NCBI RefSeq assembly: GCF_033958435.1 | Contig: NC_134137.1 | Span: forward strand, 62,884,001 to 62,948,000 | Source: Carettochelys insculpta | Taxonomy: Eukaryota; Chordata; Testudines; Carettochelyidae | Length of the DNA: 64,000 nucleotides | Direction of reading: 5' to 3' | Shown here: positions 35,230-45,670 of the stretch, in pieces | Numbering within the stretch: the first letter of the stretch is position 1 | Layout: each line of letters begins with the position of its first letter | Translations under genes and position numbers: made by a program | The notes under the pieces: generated by a model | The model's database searches: none | What the model was told of the DNA's origin: nothing | The model's input: the letters and a program-made list of their open reading frames with translations, nothing else

Positions 35230-35640
35230 GTGTTTTTTACCTGTTGCAGCAGGTATGTTCCACATGTTGGAACCATGAAGGAACAATGTTTTGAGTCAGA
35301 AAGTCTCTGGGTTTGGATGCAATGTGTGGCCTCCATGTTGTGAGAGGAGAGCCGGACATGGAAGTAGCCGGCGAGGATCACATACAGCAAGGTGACTTAG
35401 GTGAAGAAACCAGGTTTGTCTGGGCCATGTTGTATGATGAGCACTATGTGTGCCTGGTCCACTCTTAACTTTTGTATGACTTGTGGGATTAGTGGTATGG
35501 CCCGTAAGGCATAGAGGAGCAGTGTATTCCACATGATGAAGGTGTCACTTGGTGACCTTAGTTCTGACCCTGCTCTGGAACAAAACGGGAAATTTGTGAT
35601 TGGTCTTAGTTGTGACAAGGTCGATCTGAAGGTATCCCCA
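35230..35640 (-). pseudogene. DIRS-like retrotransposon pol fragment
   Basis: On the minus strand, from 35637, it reads LQIDL and then FCSRAGSELRSPSDTF, WNTLLLYALRAIPLIPQVIQKLR and AHIVLIIQHGPDKPGFF. The FCSR, LLYA-IPLI and LI-P-W/F pattern is typical of the region after the reverse transcriptase in vertebrate DIRS elements. A stop follows at about 35400, and the rest is in other frames. The upstream reverse transcriptase is absent, and an LTR abuts at 35641. Confidence 0.55.
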
Positions 35641-36502
35641 TGTAACTAACCCTTCTATTAATGGCAGGTGACCGCCAGAAGGGCTAGTTCAGTTCCTAAG
35701 GGATTCTGTCAATAAAGTAACCAACCGGCTTAAGCCTCCACCCACCAACCTGGGACAATCTCACCCTACCTGGTGGGTGCCTGTAAAAGCAGGTCTTCCC
35801 TCTCGCAAGCACGGAGTCTGTGATAGAAAACAGCTTGTTTAATAACAGTAGCCTAACGAATTTACACAGTGGGACTTGGCAGTATGACTGAAAGGAGAGG
35901 TAATCCCCATTAAGCAAGGCACTGTGCCCAGAGTCTGCTGAGATAAGTCCCTTGTTTAGAACTCTTCATCTGCACACCCCCACTGAGACAGTGTACCTCT
36001 GCCTCAGCACTGCCCTCGTAGTGCAGTCCGGTCTGTACCAACCCAGAGTTCACAGGTACATCAGCATGGAAATTCTTGCCACAGTGGGGAAGGATCACTC
36101 GCCAGCCGTTCGCCTGCGGCGCTCCCCTGGCCACCCCTTGCTGGCTGCTTGCCTGCTGTGCTTCACCGACCACCCCTTACAGGCTGTTTGCCCACTGTGT
36201 TCCATTGGCCGCCCCGCTGGCTGCTTATCCGCTGCTTTGTGGGTTAGGCGCTAGGTAAAACCCTCTGATTTCAGCTCTCCATGACTTCGGCTGCCAGCAA
36301 TTTCAGCTCTGGGCCTAGCCACAAGAATCTCGGTATCCACCAGGATGGATTCTCACAAAATAATTACAGACCCCAGCATCGGTCTGGGGTTTTAGTTTTG
36401 TCTTTGAACAGTGGGAGAAGGACTAGCCCAACCAGACTTATAGCTTCAGGGCCAGAAGGCTGATTCAACCAATACCCTCCCCTACCCCACTTTTACTCCA
36501 CA
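35641..36502 (-). mobile_element. LTR of an unclassified LTR retrotransposon (copy 1)
   Basis: On the minus strand it runs from TGTGGAGTAAAAG to TTAGTTACA (TG...CA ends). It shares a long colinear match with 38901-39779 on the plus strand, for example TTATTTTGTGAGA-TCCATC and GTGGCTAGG-CCAGAGCTGA. It contains 3.7 tandem units of 39 bp. It lies between DIRS gag and pol fragments, has no clean target duplication, and is probably a solo LTR. Confidence 0.6.
36101..36245. repeat. 39-bp tandem repeat inside the LTR
   Basis: Units run 36101-36139, 36140-36178 and 36179-36217, plus a partial unit 36218-36245. Each contains a GCTGCTTGCC...CCACCCCTT-like core. The other LTR has a differently sized GGCAGGAGCG-type array in the same place (about 39210-39300), so unit number varies between copies. 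Confidence 0.65.
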
Positions 36503-37160
36503 GGGCTCTACTGAGGGTAGCCCTGCGTGATGCAGGCAAAAGAGGCAGCTGGGAGAGGATGTTGTAGCTGGTTCCCAGGAGAGGTTGTTTGGGTCCTCAA
36601 CCAAATCTTCAAAATTGAGGCTTGGAGATACATGGTTGATTTGTGCCAGATTGGGTAGGGAGTGTCCAGCATCTCCGTGGACATTGTTTTGGCCTCTGAT
36701 CAAAAGATTGTTGATTCTGTCTGTCAAAGTAGGCATCTTGGGGCCTCTGTGATGGAGTGTGACCGTGCCTCTTACCCAGTGGGATGTAAATGCAAAGGGT
36801 TTACAGTGTGGCGCAAGAGTCCTTCATTGTGTGGAAGGGAATCTGTTCTGGATGTGAAAAGCTGTACCCTGTCAAATGGGGGGTCTTCCACTTTCAGTTG
36901 TAGTTCCTTGGGAATTCCTGATGCTTGTAGCCAGAATGCTCTGCTCATGATGACCAATGTCGATGTGGTCTGAGCCACTGTGTTGGCTATGTCCATGCCA
37001 CCAGGAGGGCTATTTGGGCCATCGTTTGACCCTCTTGGATGACCACTTGTAGTTGAGGGCACTTTTGTTTCAAGTCATTGAAAAGCTGTTGCAGCTTCAC
37101 ATAATTTGAGTGATCGTAATTAGCCAAGAGTGCTGAACAATTGACTATCTAGAATTAAGG
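36503..37160 (-). pseudogene. DIRS-like gag fragment (LAP2-alpha-related)
   Basis: On the minus strand it reads ANYDHSNYVKLQQLFNDL, CPQLQVVIQEGQTMAQIALL and then, after a frameshift, ANTVAQTTSTLVIMSRAFWL, ASGIPKELQLKVEDPPFD and LFTSRTDSLPH. This order matches the gag-like protein of vertebrate DIRS elements, which is known to be related to the C-terminal domain of LAP2-alpha. Frames are broken. The pol part continues on the far side of the LTR at 35641-36502. Confidence 0.55.
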
Positions 37161-37436
37161 GTGGCAGATGAATAAATTTTTCACTCCAAGAGATATAGGC
37201 ATTTATGGTCTTTGTCTTGAGGCATGGAAAAAAATGTGATTATTTCACTCGGGGGTGACCATCATCAACTACTAGGGAGTTTGACTGTGGGTGGGAAAAT
37301 AAAAAGACTATATCCTTGGTTGGGACAAAATATTTTCTGTTCACCCATTTGTTGGAAAAAAAACCAAACCAAACCTTTTTCTCCTCTCCTTTCTTCCTGC
37401 TATATAAACCCTTGATTCTTATTGTCTACTCCATTT
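37161..37436. other. No recognised feature
   Basis: AT-rich spacer. Confidence 0.4.
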
Positions 37437-37545
37437 ATCTGAAGAAGTGGGTCTTACACCTGAAGATCATGATCTAATAAATTTGTTAGTCTTTAAGATG
37501 CTTGTTATTTATGAAGTTACAGAGTAACATGGCTACCCCTCTGGA
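37437..37545 (+). mobile_element. Penelope-type terminal repeat, single copy
   Basis: It starts CTGAAGAAGTGGGTC (37439), passes TTTGTTAGTCTTTAAG and ends AGAGTAACATGGCTACCCCTC, the same block order as the right arms of the inverted dimers. The hammerhead-like core is degraded: the CUGANGA box is kept, but stem II no longer pairs fully and GAAA is GAAG. Confidence 0.6.
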
Positions 37546-37869
37546 ACAAATTAAATAGTAATTTAAAATATTCCTCGAAAACTTTAATTTGGCTCCCTAG
37601 TACACATGCATGATGACAGTCTTTAATAACATGATTGTATAATATTTTTAAACATGAAACTCTGACGAGTTCAGTGCACAGGAGCAGTGGTGCTCATTTA
37701 ATGAACAGCTGTTCAATATTTTTAATTAGTTTAACTATTCATTGTGTGGCCGTAAATCTGATTTACTATACACTAGTCAAACACTGCTTTGAGTACAGAC
37801 CTATAAATTTCCACATGGGCTATTTTATGGTGCTCATCTATATAGGAACTGAGTGCTTAACAAGTATTA

Positions 37870-37985
37870 ATTAACCTTCACAATATCCCTGTGATATAAG
37901 TGGATATTGATTTCCCAATTTACAGATGGGGGAATTTCCCAATTTACAGATGGGGAACAAAGATTAAGGAATAAAATGGATGCCC
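37870..37985 (+). repeat. MIR/CORE-SINE-like fragment with a local duplication
   Basis: AACCTTCACAATATCCCTGTGATA and CCCAATTTACAGATGGGGAAC resemble the conserved part of MIR-type SINEs. A 21-bp stretch is duplicated with a 24-bp period (37911-37931 and 37935-37955). Confidence 0.45.
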
Positions 37986-38312
37986 AATATGAGACAGTCA
38001 GGACCTGATTTTTCAAAAATACTTAGCACTGTAAAGCACATTATGTGCTCAAGGTGCAGTTCTAGCTGTGAGTGCTGTGCACTTTTGCAAATCAGGTACC
38101 AGGATTTTAAATTGGGTATCTCAAAAAGTGAGGAATTTACAATTAGTCACCATCTGGAATGTGCCAGCAGCTCAGTACTGCTGAAGGATTTGGGGAATGT
38201 ATCTTCTAGAGATCATTTGTATGAAAATGCAAAGGTGTGCATAGGTAATACCTGGTAAACAAAGACTGATGGGTAGCAGGTGAAGCAATAAGGTTTTGTC
38301 TATTGTAAACAA
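37986..38312. other. No recognised feature
   Basis: No gene or named repeat seen. Confidence 0.4.
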
Positions 38313-38315
38313 CAT

Positions 38316-38753
38316 GGCTGGGTCTACACGTGCCCCTTCCTTTCAAAAGGCACATGTTAACCAGCAGGTTCAAAATATGCTAATGAGGCACTTCAATGAA
38401 TATGCAGTGCCTCATTAGCATAATGGCGGCCGCAGCGATTCGAAAGTGCGGCTTTTCAAATTGCGCGCCGCCCGTGGAGACAGGACATTCCGAAAGGACC
38501 CCTCCCAGTTTTCGAAAGCCCTTCTTCCAATCACCAGATAGGAAGAAGGGCTTTCGAAAACTTGGGGGGGTCCTTTCGGAAGGTCTCGTCTCCACGGGCA
38601 GCGCGTGATTCAAAAAGCCGCACTTTCGAATCGCTGCAGCCGCCATTATGCTAATGACGTGCTGCACATTCATTGCAGCACCTCATTAGCATATTTCGAA
38701 CCTGCTCATTAATATGCCCCTTTCGAAAGGAAGGGGCACGTGTAGACCCAGCC
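38316..38753. mobile_element. Palindromic Harbinger-type MITE with CAT duplication
   Basis: The ends are GGCTGGGTCTACACGTGCC and its reverse complement. CAT flanks both sides (38313-38315, 38754-38756). The 438-bp element folds into an almost perfect hairpin centred near 38535. The arms carry GCGGCCGC-like and TTCGAAAG motifs and CTCATTAGCATA near each end. Non-coding. Confidence 0.8.
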
Positions 38754-38756
38754 CAT

Positions 38757-38900
38757 GTTGTTATAAAGTCACAATTTATGCTACCACCCAGTGTAAGAAC
38801 TGTGGAGTCTCAGCAATGCTTGAAGTTGTTGTGGGGGTACAGGGCAGTCATAACTGCTGTGTAAGATATGGATCACACGAGGCTCCCTTCGTCTAAGCAT
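38757..38900. other. Short spacer
   Basis: Nothing recognised between the MITE and the LTR. Confidence 0.4.
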
Positions 38901-39779
38901 TGTGAAGTTGAAGTGGGGAGGGATAGTGGTTGAACCAGCTGACTGGAAGCCTTTTGGCCATATAGCTGTAAAACTAGTTTGACTAGTTCTCCAGACCACT
39001 GTTCAAAGATAGATCTAAAGCTGGATCTATAGTTATTTTGTGAGACTCCATCTTGGTGTATATTGAGATGCTGTGGCTAGGCTCAGAGCTGAATGCCACT
39101 ATGAGCTGAAATCACTGGTAGCTGAAGCCACAGAGAGCTGGAATCACAGGGTTTTGCCTTCAGCAAAACCCACAAGACAGCGGGCAAATGGCCAGCAGAG
39201 CACTGTGGACAGGTGGCTGGCAGGAGCGAGCGGCAGGCAGCTGGCAGGAGCGGCTGGTGGGGCAGGTGGCAGGGGCAAGCGGAATGCCAGACCAGCACAA
39301 AGGTGACATTGCCTCAGGTTCAATGAGGCAATGCATTAGGGTGACGCATCAGGGCCTGCACGGACTGGACTGAGTTGTAAGTGGGGCATTTGAAAGAAGG
39401 GGTACAAAGAAAGTTTGGGTGTGTGGACTGGCTGTTTACAGTATTGGACTGGTGAACCTGAGAGGCAAAGGACACTGCTCAATCAATTTGAGTTGGGGAA
39501 GTTACTTGAGGATTGGTTTGGAACTCTGGGTGTGGCATTTTCCCAAGCTTATGCCATATGACTTTTGTGCCTCTTTCATTAAAAGTTTCTTTTCTACACT
39601 CAAACTCTGTGTTTGCAAGTGGGGAAGCATGGCCTCTCTGAGGTGCCCAGGGTTGTGTGAATTTCCCAGGCTACTGGGTGGGGGCTCGAGCCAGTTCTGT
39701 GTGAGGTGGGTGAAAAGGAACCCCTAGATGTTGAAATCCGCCCTGGCTGCTGCCAACTCCTTCCAGCAGAAGGATTACA
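38901..39779 (+). mobile_element. LTR of the same family as 35641-36502 (copy 2)
   Basis: It starts TGTGAAGTTGAAGTGGGG and ends GCAGAAGGATTACA. A polyadenylation-type ATTAAA lies at about 39579. It aligns along its length with copy 1 in the opposite orientation and has a repeat-rich block near 39180-39300. No internal coding sequence follows, and no clean duplication was seen. Confidence 0.6.
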
Positions 39780-39799
39780 TGGGAAATGTCTGATTGAAG

Positions 39800-39885
39800 A
39801 AGCTTGCCTAGCTTCACACAGGAACTCTGTGGCAGAGACAGGGATAGACTCCAGTTCTCCAGAGCTGCACTTAACTGGCCTAACA
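39800..39885 (+). repeat. MIR-like fragment
   Basis: CTTGCCTAGCTTCACACAGG, CTCTGTGGCAGAG and CCAGTTCTCC occur in the order found in the 3' half of MIR SINEs. Confidence 0.4.
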
Positions 39886-40749
39886 ATAAAACTGTCCTTT
39901 TTTTTGCTATCTCGTTCACCACGCATATTCTAAGGTGGTTTCTGTGGCATAGTGTTTATTACAGTAGTTTCACATGCAAAAGGTCACAGTTTAAAGACAG
40001 GCAGAAAACTGGTACAAGGATATTATCTGCCTGGATATTATTACAATATCTGCCACCTTGTCTTGAGTGGTTGTTTTTTTCCCTCCAGATACCTGTACTT
40101 GTTACAGTGAGAGGGAGACCCTGAAGCACACCTATGCAGATTACAGCAACCAAAGTGTCTTATTGAGGTTCTGGCTGCACTTGAATCTATACTGCCTGAA
40201 TTATGTGCATTCTGTCCATGGCCCCACAAAGTCTCAAGATCTCGTTGTCAAGCTTCTCCTGGTGATAGCCAAGATGGCCATCCAGCATACCTGCCAGTGG
40301 CACTGGAATATTTTTACTGAGAAGGTGCTGAAAGCTACTGGACTGCACCCCAAACATTCTGCCCCTTTACTCTTCTCTGTGCCCCCCCACAAAGTGGGGC
40401 CAAGACAATGAGGGGGCACAAAGAACGGTAAGCGGTGTCAACTCAGCATCCCCTTCTGGTTACCTGATTTTTATCTTTTGAGCTTTTCTCTATCACGTAA
40501 CATGCCAACAGACCTGTCTGCAGGCCTAAAGGCCTTAAACAGCAGCCACAGGCCTCAGAGAGCAAGAGTTAGAACTTCCATTCCTGTGGTACAACCAAGT
40601 TCCCATCCTCGTGTTACAGCCTGTCACAGCCTTAAACACCGCAAACAAACATAAGATAGCCATATCAGCCCCGAATACCTGTGTTTAACTGGGAACCTGA
40701 GGTGGAACCAGTAACCAGGGCAACCTTGGCTTCAGCCCCATGAGCACGC
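39886..40749. other. No recognised feature
   Basis: Mixed sequence with short frames only. Confidence 0.4.
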
Positions 40750-40752
40750 TAA

Positions 40753-41432
40753 AGCCGTGTCTACATGTGCCGGCTACTTCGAAGTAGCCACGCCAACTTC
40801 GAAATAGCGCCCGCCACGTCTACACGTGGCAAGCGCTATTTCAAAGTTGAAATAGACATAAGGCGGTGAGACGTCGAAGTCGCTATCCTCATGAGGAGAT
40901 GGAAATAGCGCCCTACTTTGACGTTGAACGTCGAAATAGGGCACGTGTAGCTGATCCACGTCTCGCAACATCGAAATAGCGGGGTCCGCCATGGTGGCCA
41001 TCAGCTGAGGGGTTGAGAGACGCTCTCTCCAGCCCCTGCGGGGCTATATGGTCACTGTGTGCAGCAGCCCTTAGCCCAGGGCTTCTGGCTGCTGCTGCTG
41101 CAGCTGGGGATCCATGCTGCATGCACAGGGTCTGCAACCAGTTGTCAGCTCTGTGAATCTTGTGCTGTTTAGTGTAAGTGTGTCTGGGAGGGGCCCTTTA
41201 AGGGAGCAGCTTGCTGTTGAGTCCACCCTGTGACCCTGTCTGCAGCTGTTGCTGGCACCCTTATTTCGATGTGGGCCGCTTTGGTGTGTAGATGCTCCCC
41301 TGCAGCGCCTACTTCGATGTAGTGCTGCCCATCGTCGATGTTGAACATCGACGGCACCAGCACTGGAGGACGTGTGGACATTATTCATCGAAATAAGCTA
41401 TTTCGATGTAGCAGTCACATGTAGACGTAGCT
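40753..41432 (-). mobile_element. 680-bp deletion derivative of Harbinger 2
   Basis: The ends are AGCCGTGTCTACATG and, reversed, AGCTACGTCTACATG. TAA flanks both sides (40750-40752, 41433-41435). Its left part corresponds to the right end of the element at 45343-49332 and its right part to that element's left end, so it lies in reverse orientation. Both genes are deleted, but the transposase start region (MDPQLQQQQPE on the minus strand, near 41113) and the sequence before the Myb-like gene remain. Confidence 0.8.
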
Positions 41433-41435
41433 TAA

Positions 41436-41662
41436 ATGTGGCATTGAGCCAGTGTGCACACACCCAGTAAACTGCTATGGGATAAAATCACTGTACGATC
41501 CCACCCCTAGCTGAGTTTCAACCAGGGAAACTCAGCCTCAGGAGCGCCCTGGACCTTTTCCCCAGCTGGAGCAACATCCACCACGGCCCTGATGTGAGGC
41601 ACTTCAGGATCGGAACTTCCTGCAGGTAAAAGGGATCTAAGCATGCCAAATAGCCTGTTGTC
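41436..41662. other. No recognised feature
   Basis: Short spacer ending at a microsatellite. Confidence 0.4.
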
Positions 41663-41727
41663 CATATATATATATACACACACATATATATATACACACA
41701 CATATATATATATATACACACACACAC
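41663..41727. repeat. Compound (TA)n/(CA)n microsatellite
   Basis: Alternating TATATA and CACACA runs over about 65 bp. Confidence 0.9.
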
Positions 41728-42064
41728 TCCTGTAGTACTTCATTTATCATGTGTACCGTGTGAATTAATTGCAGTAACGTGGAGTAGATAAGCTTAATAA
41801 ACTACTATTACCCCTAAGCACCTTGGTACTGCAGCAAATCCCATAAATCCTGTCTGGTCTTGGCCTTGTGAGATGACACACTCCCATTCACATTTTTTCA
41901 TTTGTTGTCACCTACAATTACACGTGGCCTGGATTCACCAGCCTCTCCCCATCAGTTGAAGAAAACGACTTTTACCTATGGGCAGGTGTTGGCCTACTGT
42001 TTTCCCAGTTTACAAAAAGCACATAACTTCCAACATTTGCAACAAACGAAGCACGGATCTGTCA

Positions 42065-42170
42065 GACAACCCTTCACTACATAAACCCTCTTCATGCCTA
42101 GGGCAGGTCCACATTCTGTGCACTGAAGGAAGTTGGGGTTCTGTGGAAAAATAGTGAGGGATGATATAAT
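42065..42170 (+). repeat. Direct repeat, copy 1
   Basis: CCTTCACTACATAAACC...CAGGTCCACATTCTGTGCACTGAAGGAAG...TGTGGAAAAA is repeated in diverged form at 43648-43750, flanking a purine-rich tract. Confidence 0.55.
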
Positions 42171-42289
42171 CAAAGATTGCTATAATATATGGTGGAGATA
42201 GACATCCTAACTTGTCTCTCCTGTGCTCACACTGGCACCCTACTAACTCCCAGGCAGTGTGGAATCGGAAGCCATCTGACTCAAACACA

Positions 42290-43060
42290 GAAGGAACACA
42301 CTGGGTGGAGGAAAAAAAGGGAAAAACATTTGGACAAGGAACCTACTGGGAGTGTGTACTGAGGTGAGAAAACCTGGGTTTGAGAGGAGGGAGCAGCAGA
42401 GAGAAATTTGGATTTGCTGGGCATGGAGAAAGACTAAAGGCTGGGAGAGACAGACTGGGAGGTGGTGAAGGAAATGAAGGGGGAAAGAGGGCTGAGAACC
42501 AGTTGGGGAAATACTGAGATCAGATGAAGAGTTGGGAGGGAGACTAGGACTGTTTGTCCAAGGAAACATATTGGAACCATTGAATGTAGGAATGTGGAAC
42601 GAAGGGACAGTTATCTGACATGGAGCTTGTTTGGATGGGCAGAACTGGGTCTATCTGGGAAAAGAGATTAGGACAAGGAGCCCAGGAGAAGAAACAGGGA
42701 AAGGGTGGAGACTGAGATAAGGAACCAGGATGTGAATATGATTGTGGAAGTTACTAAGATTCAATAGGACCATGGAGGGATGATTGAAACTGTGACTGGG
42801 GGCCAGGTAGAACACAGTAAACAGGGACTTGGGGGACAACTGAGTACAGAAGAAGATGGAAGAGATCAGAAAAAGAGCCAGGAGGTGAACTAGACTGGTT
42901 GGGCAAAGGAGACTACGATTAGGATGAGAAACTAGGGAGTGGAGATTGGATTTAAATAGGTGAGCAGAATGGGACTGGGACAAGGCACCAGGGATAGGGA
43001 AAAGAAGGAACTGGAATTGAAGGGGATGGCAGACAAGGGGTCAAACTTAGGGGAACATGA
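42290..43060. repeat. Purine-rich degenerate tandem tract
   Basis: The plus strand is dominated by G and A with loosely recurring GGGA, GGAACCAGG and GACTGGG blocks. The spacing is irregular and I could not fix a period. Frames on the opposite strand are composition artefacts (Ser/Pro/Leu/Phe-rich). Confidence 0.5.
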
Positions 43061-43647
43061 AGAAGGGTCTGGTATCAGTGGAGTGCACAGACCTCTAGAG
43101 CCTGCCAGGAAATTAAAAAAAAGATTTTTGAGACCCACACCTTTCCACTGCTGTGAAATATCTGTGAAACCTATTGGTAAGGCAACTCATCCTGCTCTAG
43201 TGCAGAGCTATATAGAAGAGGACATCTTACTGCTACTGTAGATTTACTCTGTCAGCTCAAATTGCAGAGGTCTGTGACTGCTGGCAGCAAATAGCCCTGC
43301 TTACTGGAGGTGGAATCTTAGATGGACAGGACTCAGTAACGATTCTGAATTCTTTCTCAGGTATCTGTCTGGTGGCTCTTGCCAACTCGCTCAGGGTCTA
43401 ACTGATTTGACTATATTTGAGATTTGAAAGGTATTTTTCTACATGTGATGTTCGCAGAGACTGAGGGGAGAAGTTGCCTCCCTCTGTGGCATGTGTCACA
43501 AGCCAATAACTAGTTTAAACTAGAGTAAATAATGGATTTTCTGTAACTTGAAGTATTAAGAACATGATCTGAGGACTTCAGTAATGCAGCCATAGGTTAG
43601 GAATCTTTTACAGGAGTGGATAGATTAAAAACTGGGATTTTATAGAC

Positions 43648-43750
43648 ACCCTTTCACTATACAACCACTCTTCAAACCTAGAACCAGTCCACAGTATGTG
43701 CACTGAAAGAAGCAGGCATCCCATGGAAAAAACAATGAGTGCTGAGGTGC
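43648..43750 (+). repeat. Direct repeat, copy 2
   Basis: Matches 42065-42170 in order: CACTATACAACC, CAGTCCACAGTATGTGCACTGAAAGAAG, CATGGAAAAAAC. Confidence 0.55.
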
Positions 43751-45062
43751 AGGTTATTTGACTCAATAATCACAATGGTCCACTCTGGCCTTAAAGTCTA
43801 CTAGTTAAAAGGTTCTAACCCTACTAATGAAAAATGTGGGTTGTTTTTTTTTTTTAACTTAGAAAATTATATGTAAAAGATAAGTTAGAAGGAAAATAAT
43901 GATAAGTTGGTTCTATAGCAATCTATCACCAAGTTGCTCTGGAAAATTTTCAGTTCCCACAGCGTTGCACTTCAGCAAGTGCAAGACTTAATTCTTTTTC
44001 ACTGGAGGGGTCACAACCTTTCAGTGTGGGCTTCTGAACTCATCTGGACCTCCTTCAGTATCTCTGAAGATGGCAACCAAGAAAGCCTGCGAATGGTGAT
44101 AGACAGTGCCATTTTTCATGCCATTCTGTATGGTATGTCTAACACCAGTCAACAAAAATATTAAAGTCACCAATTGCTCATCACCAAAAATGGATTTTCA
44201 TTCCTTCCTATTGCAATTCGTTGGAAAACTCCCTCAAGACAATACCACGTCCCAGATAAGATAACTACATTTGGCCCTGGGTGGTTGGTAGTTAGCAACA
44301 TGCATTTGTGTATGTGCAATATGCATCTTCCTTGCCAAATCTAATTTTTTGGGATCCCTTAATATTTGAAGCCCTTGCTTCCTGGATGGCTCATGCAGAG
44401 CAGCTAACACTAAAGAGCTAGGGATTGGGTGCAGATAAAGATATTCAAATCCAACTGAAATGTCCTGAAACTTGCTCTCTGTCTTATCAGAGGTAGGTAT
44501 CCTGGCACCACTGTCTGCCACAGGCATCTTTTTGGCTCTAACAGCACTTAATTGTCATGGCCCATCTTACAGCCATGGAGGACAGTGAGATATCTAGTAC
44601 CTTGTGAAATGTCATCTTCCCTACTTTCACAGTAATTTCAATTCTATCTGCTGTACTGACAAACATTCCTGGAACAATCTGCAATAGACTGAATGGAGAT
44701 TGGTGGCATTATCTCCTTGTTTTCACATGAGAAGGCAGTAGTTACTGATTTCACTTTCTCCTTTTGAAGTGCAATATAAGAGGCATATAATCCTCTGGAA
44801 TAACCATAGAGTTTTTGTTAGGGAGAGAGATCTAATCCTTACTCTGCAAATTGAAAACTAGGGCGGACTCTATAAGAGGCAGGGCCTCTGACTCAGTTGG
44901 AGAGGAGCCAGGGAAGGAGACACCTCTTGTTTGCTGCAGGCCCCACTTCCTGTGAGCAAACCAGGAAGCAGGCTGCCTCCTCAGAAGATCACAGCTAGAG
45001 AGGAGCCAGTGTCTGAGTGCCATCTCCACCCGCAAGAATTACAGCTTACCCTCACTAACCTT
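43751..45062. other. No recognised feature
   Basis: No gene or named repeat seen. A T-rich run lies at 43842-43856. Confidence 0.4.
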
Positions 45063-45340
45063 GGCTGCGTCTATGAGATAAATTTGAATTTAAGGCAGTT
45101 AGGTTGATATTATCATGTGACTGTCTTCACTTTAAATACCATTAGCTCAAATTCTGGGAGCACTAATATTGAGATTACAATATCACCACTACGTGGTGCG
45201 TATAGTATCAAGCTCGAATTCAAAAGTTTGATTAAAGGCCAGTGAGGACCACGTCTTAAAATGGAATTTATTCGCCTCCAGAGGTGCCCTGTATGTAACC
45301 CACAATGCCCCTCAGTGCTCTGCTCTGGCTGCTGCTCTCC
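45063..45340. mobile_element. Partial Harbinger-like MITE, left end only
   Basis: It starts GGCTGCGTCTATGAG, the style of the other termini here, followed by ATTTGAATTTAAGG. No right terminus is found before the Harbinger 2 insertion at 45343. Family assignment is tentative. Confidence 0.35.
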
Positions 45341-45670
45341 AGGGCTACATCTACACGTGAATGCTACATCGAAATAGGCTATTTCGATGAATAACGTCTA
45401 CACGTCCTCCAGGGCTGGTGCCGTCGATGTTCAACGTCGACGTTGGGCAGCACCACATTGAAGTAGGCGCTGCGATGGAACGTCTACACGCCAAAGTAGC
45501 ACACATTGAAATAAGGGTGCCAGGAATAGCTGCAGACAGGGTCACAGGGCGGACTAGCGCTTCCGGGGCAACAGCTAGCCGCTCCATTAAAGGCCCCTCC
45601 CAGACACACGCAGCCTGCACAGCACGCAGTCTGCAGAGCCATAGGCACGCACACCTCGAGCGACGCAGTC

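Noticed and set aside
42243..43138. Ser/Pro/Leu-rich minus-strand frames that look like membrane proteins
   Set aside because: They arise from the purine-rich tract on the opposite strand and have no conserved motif.
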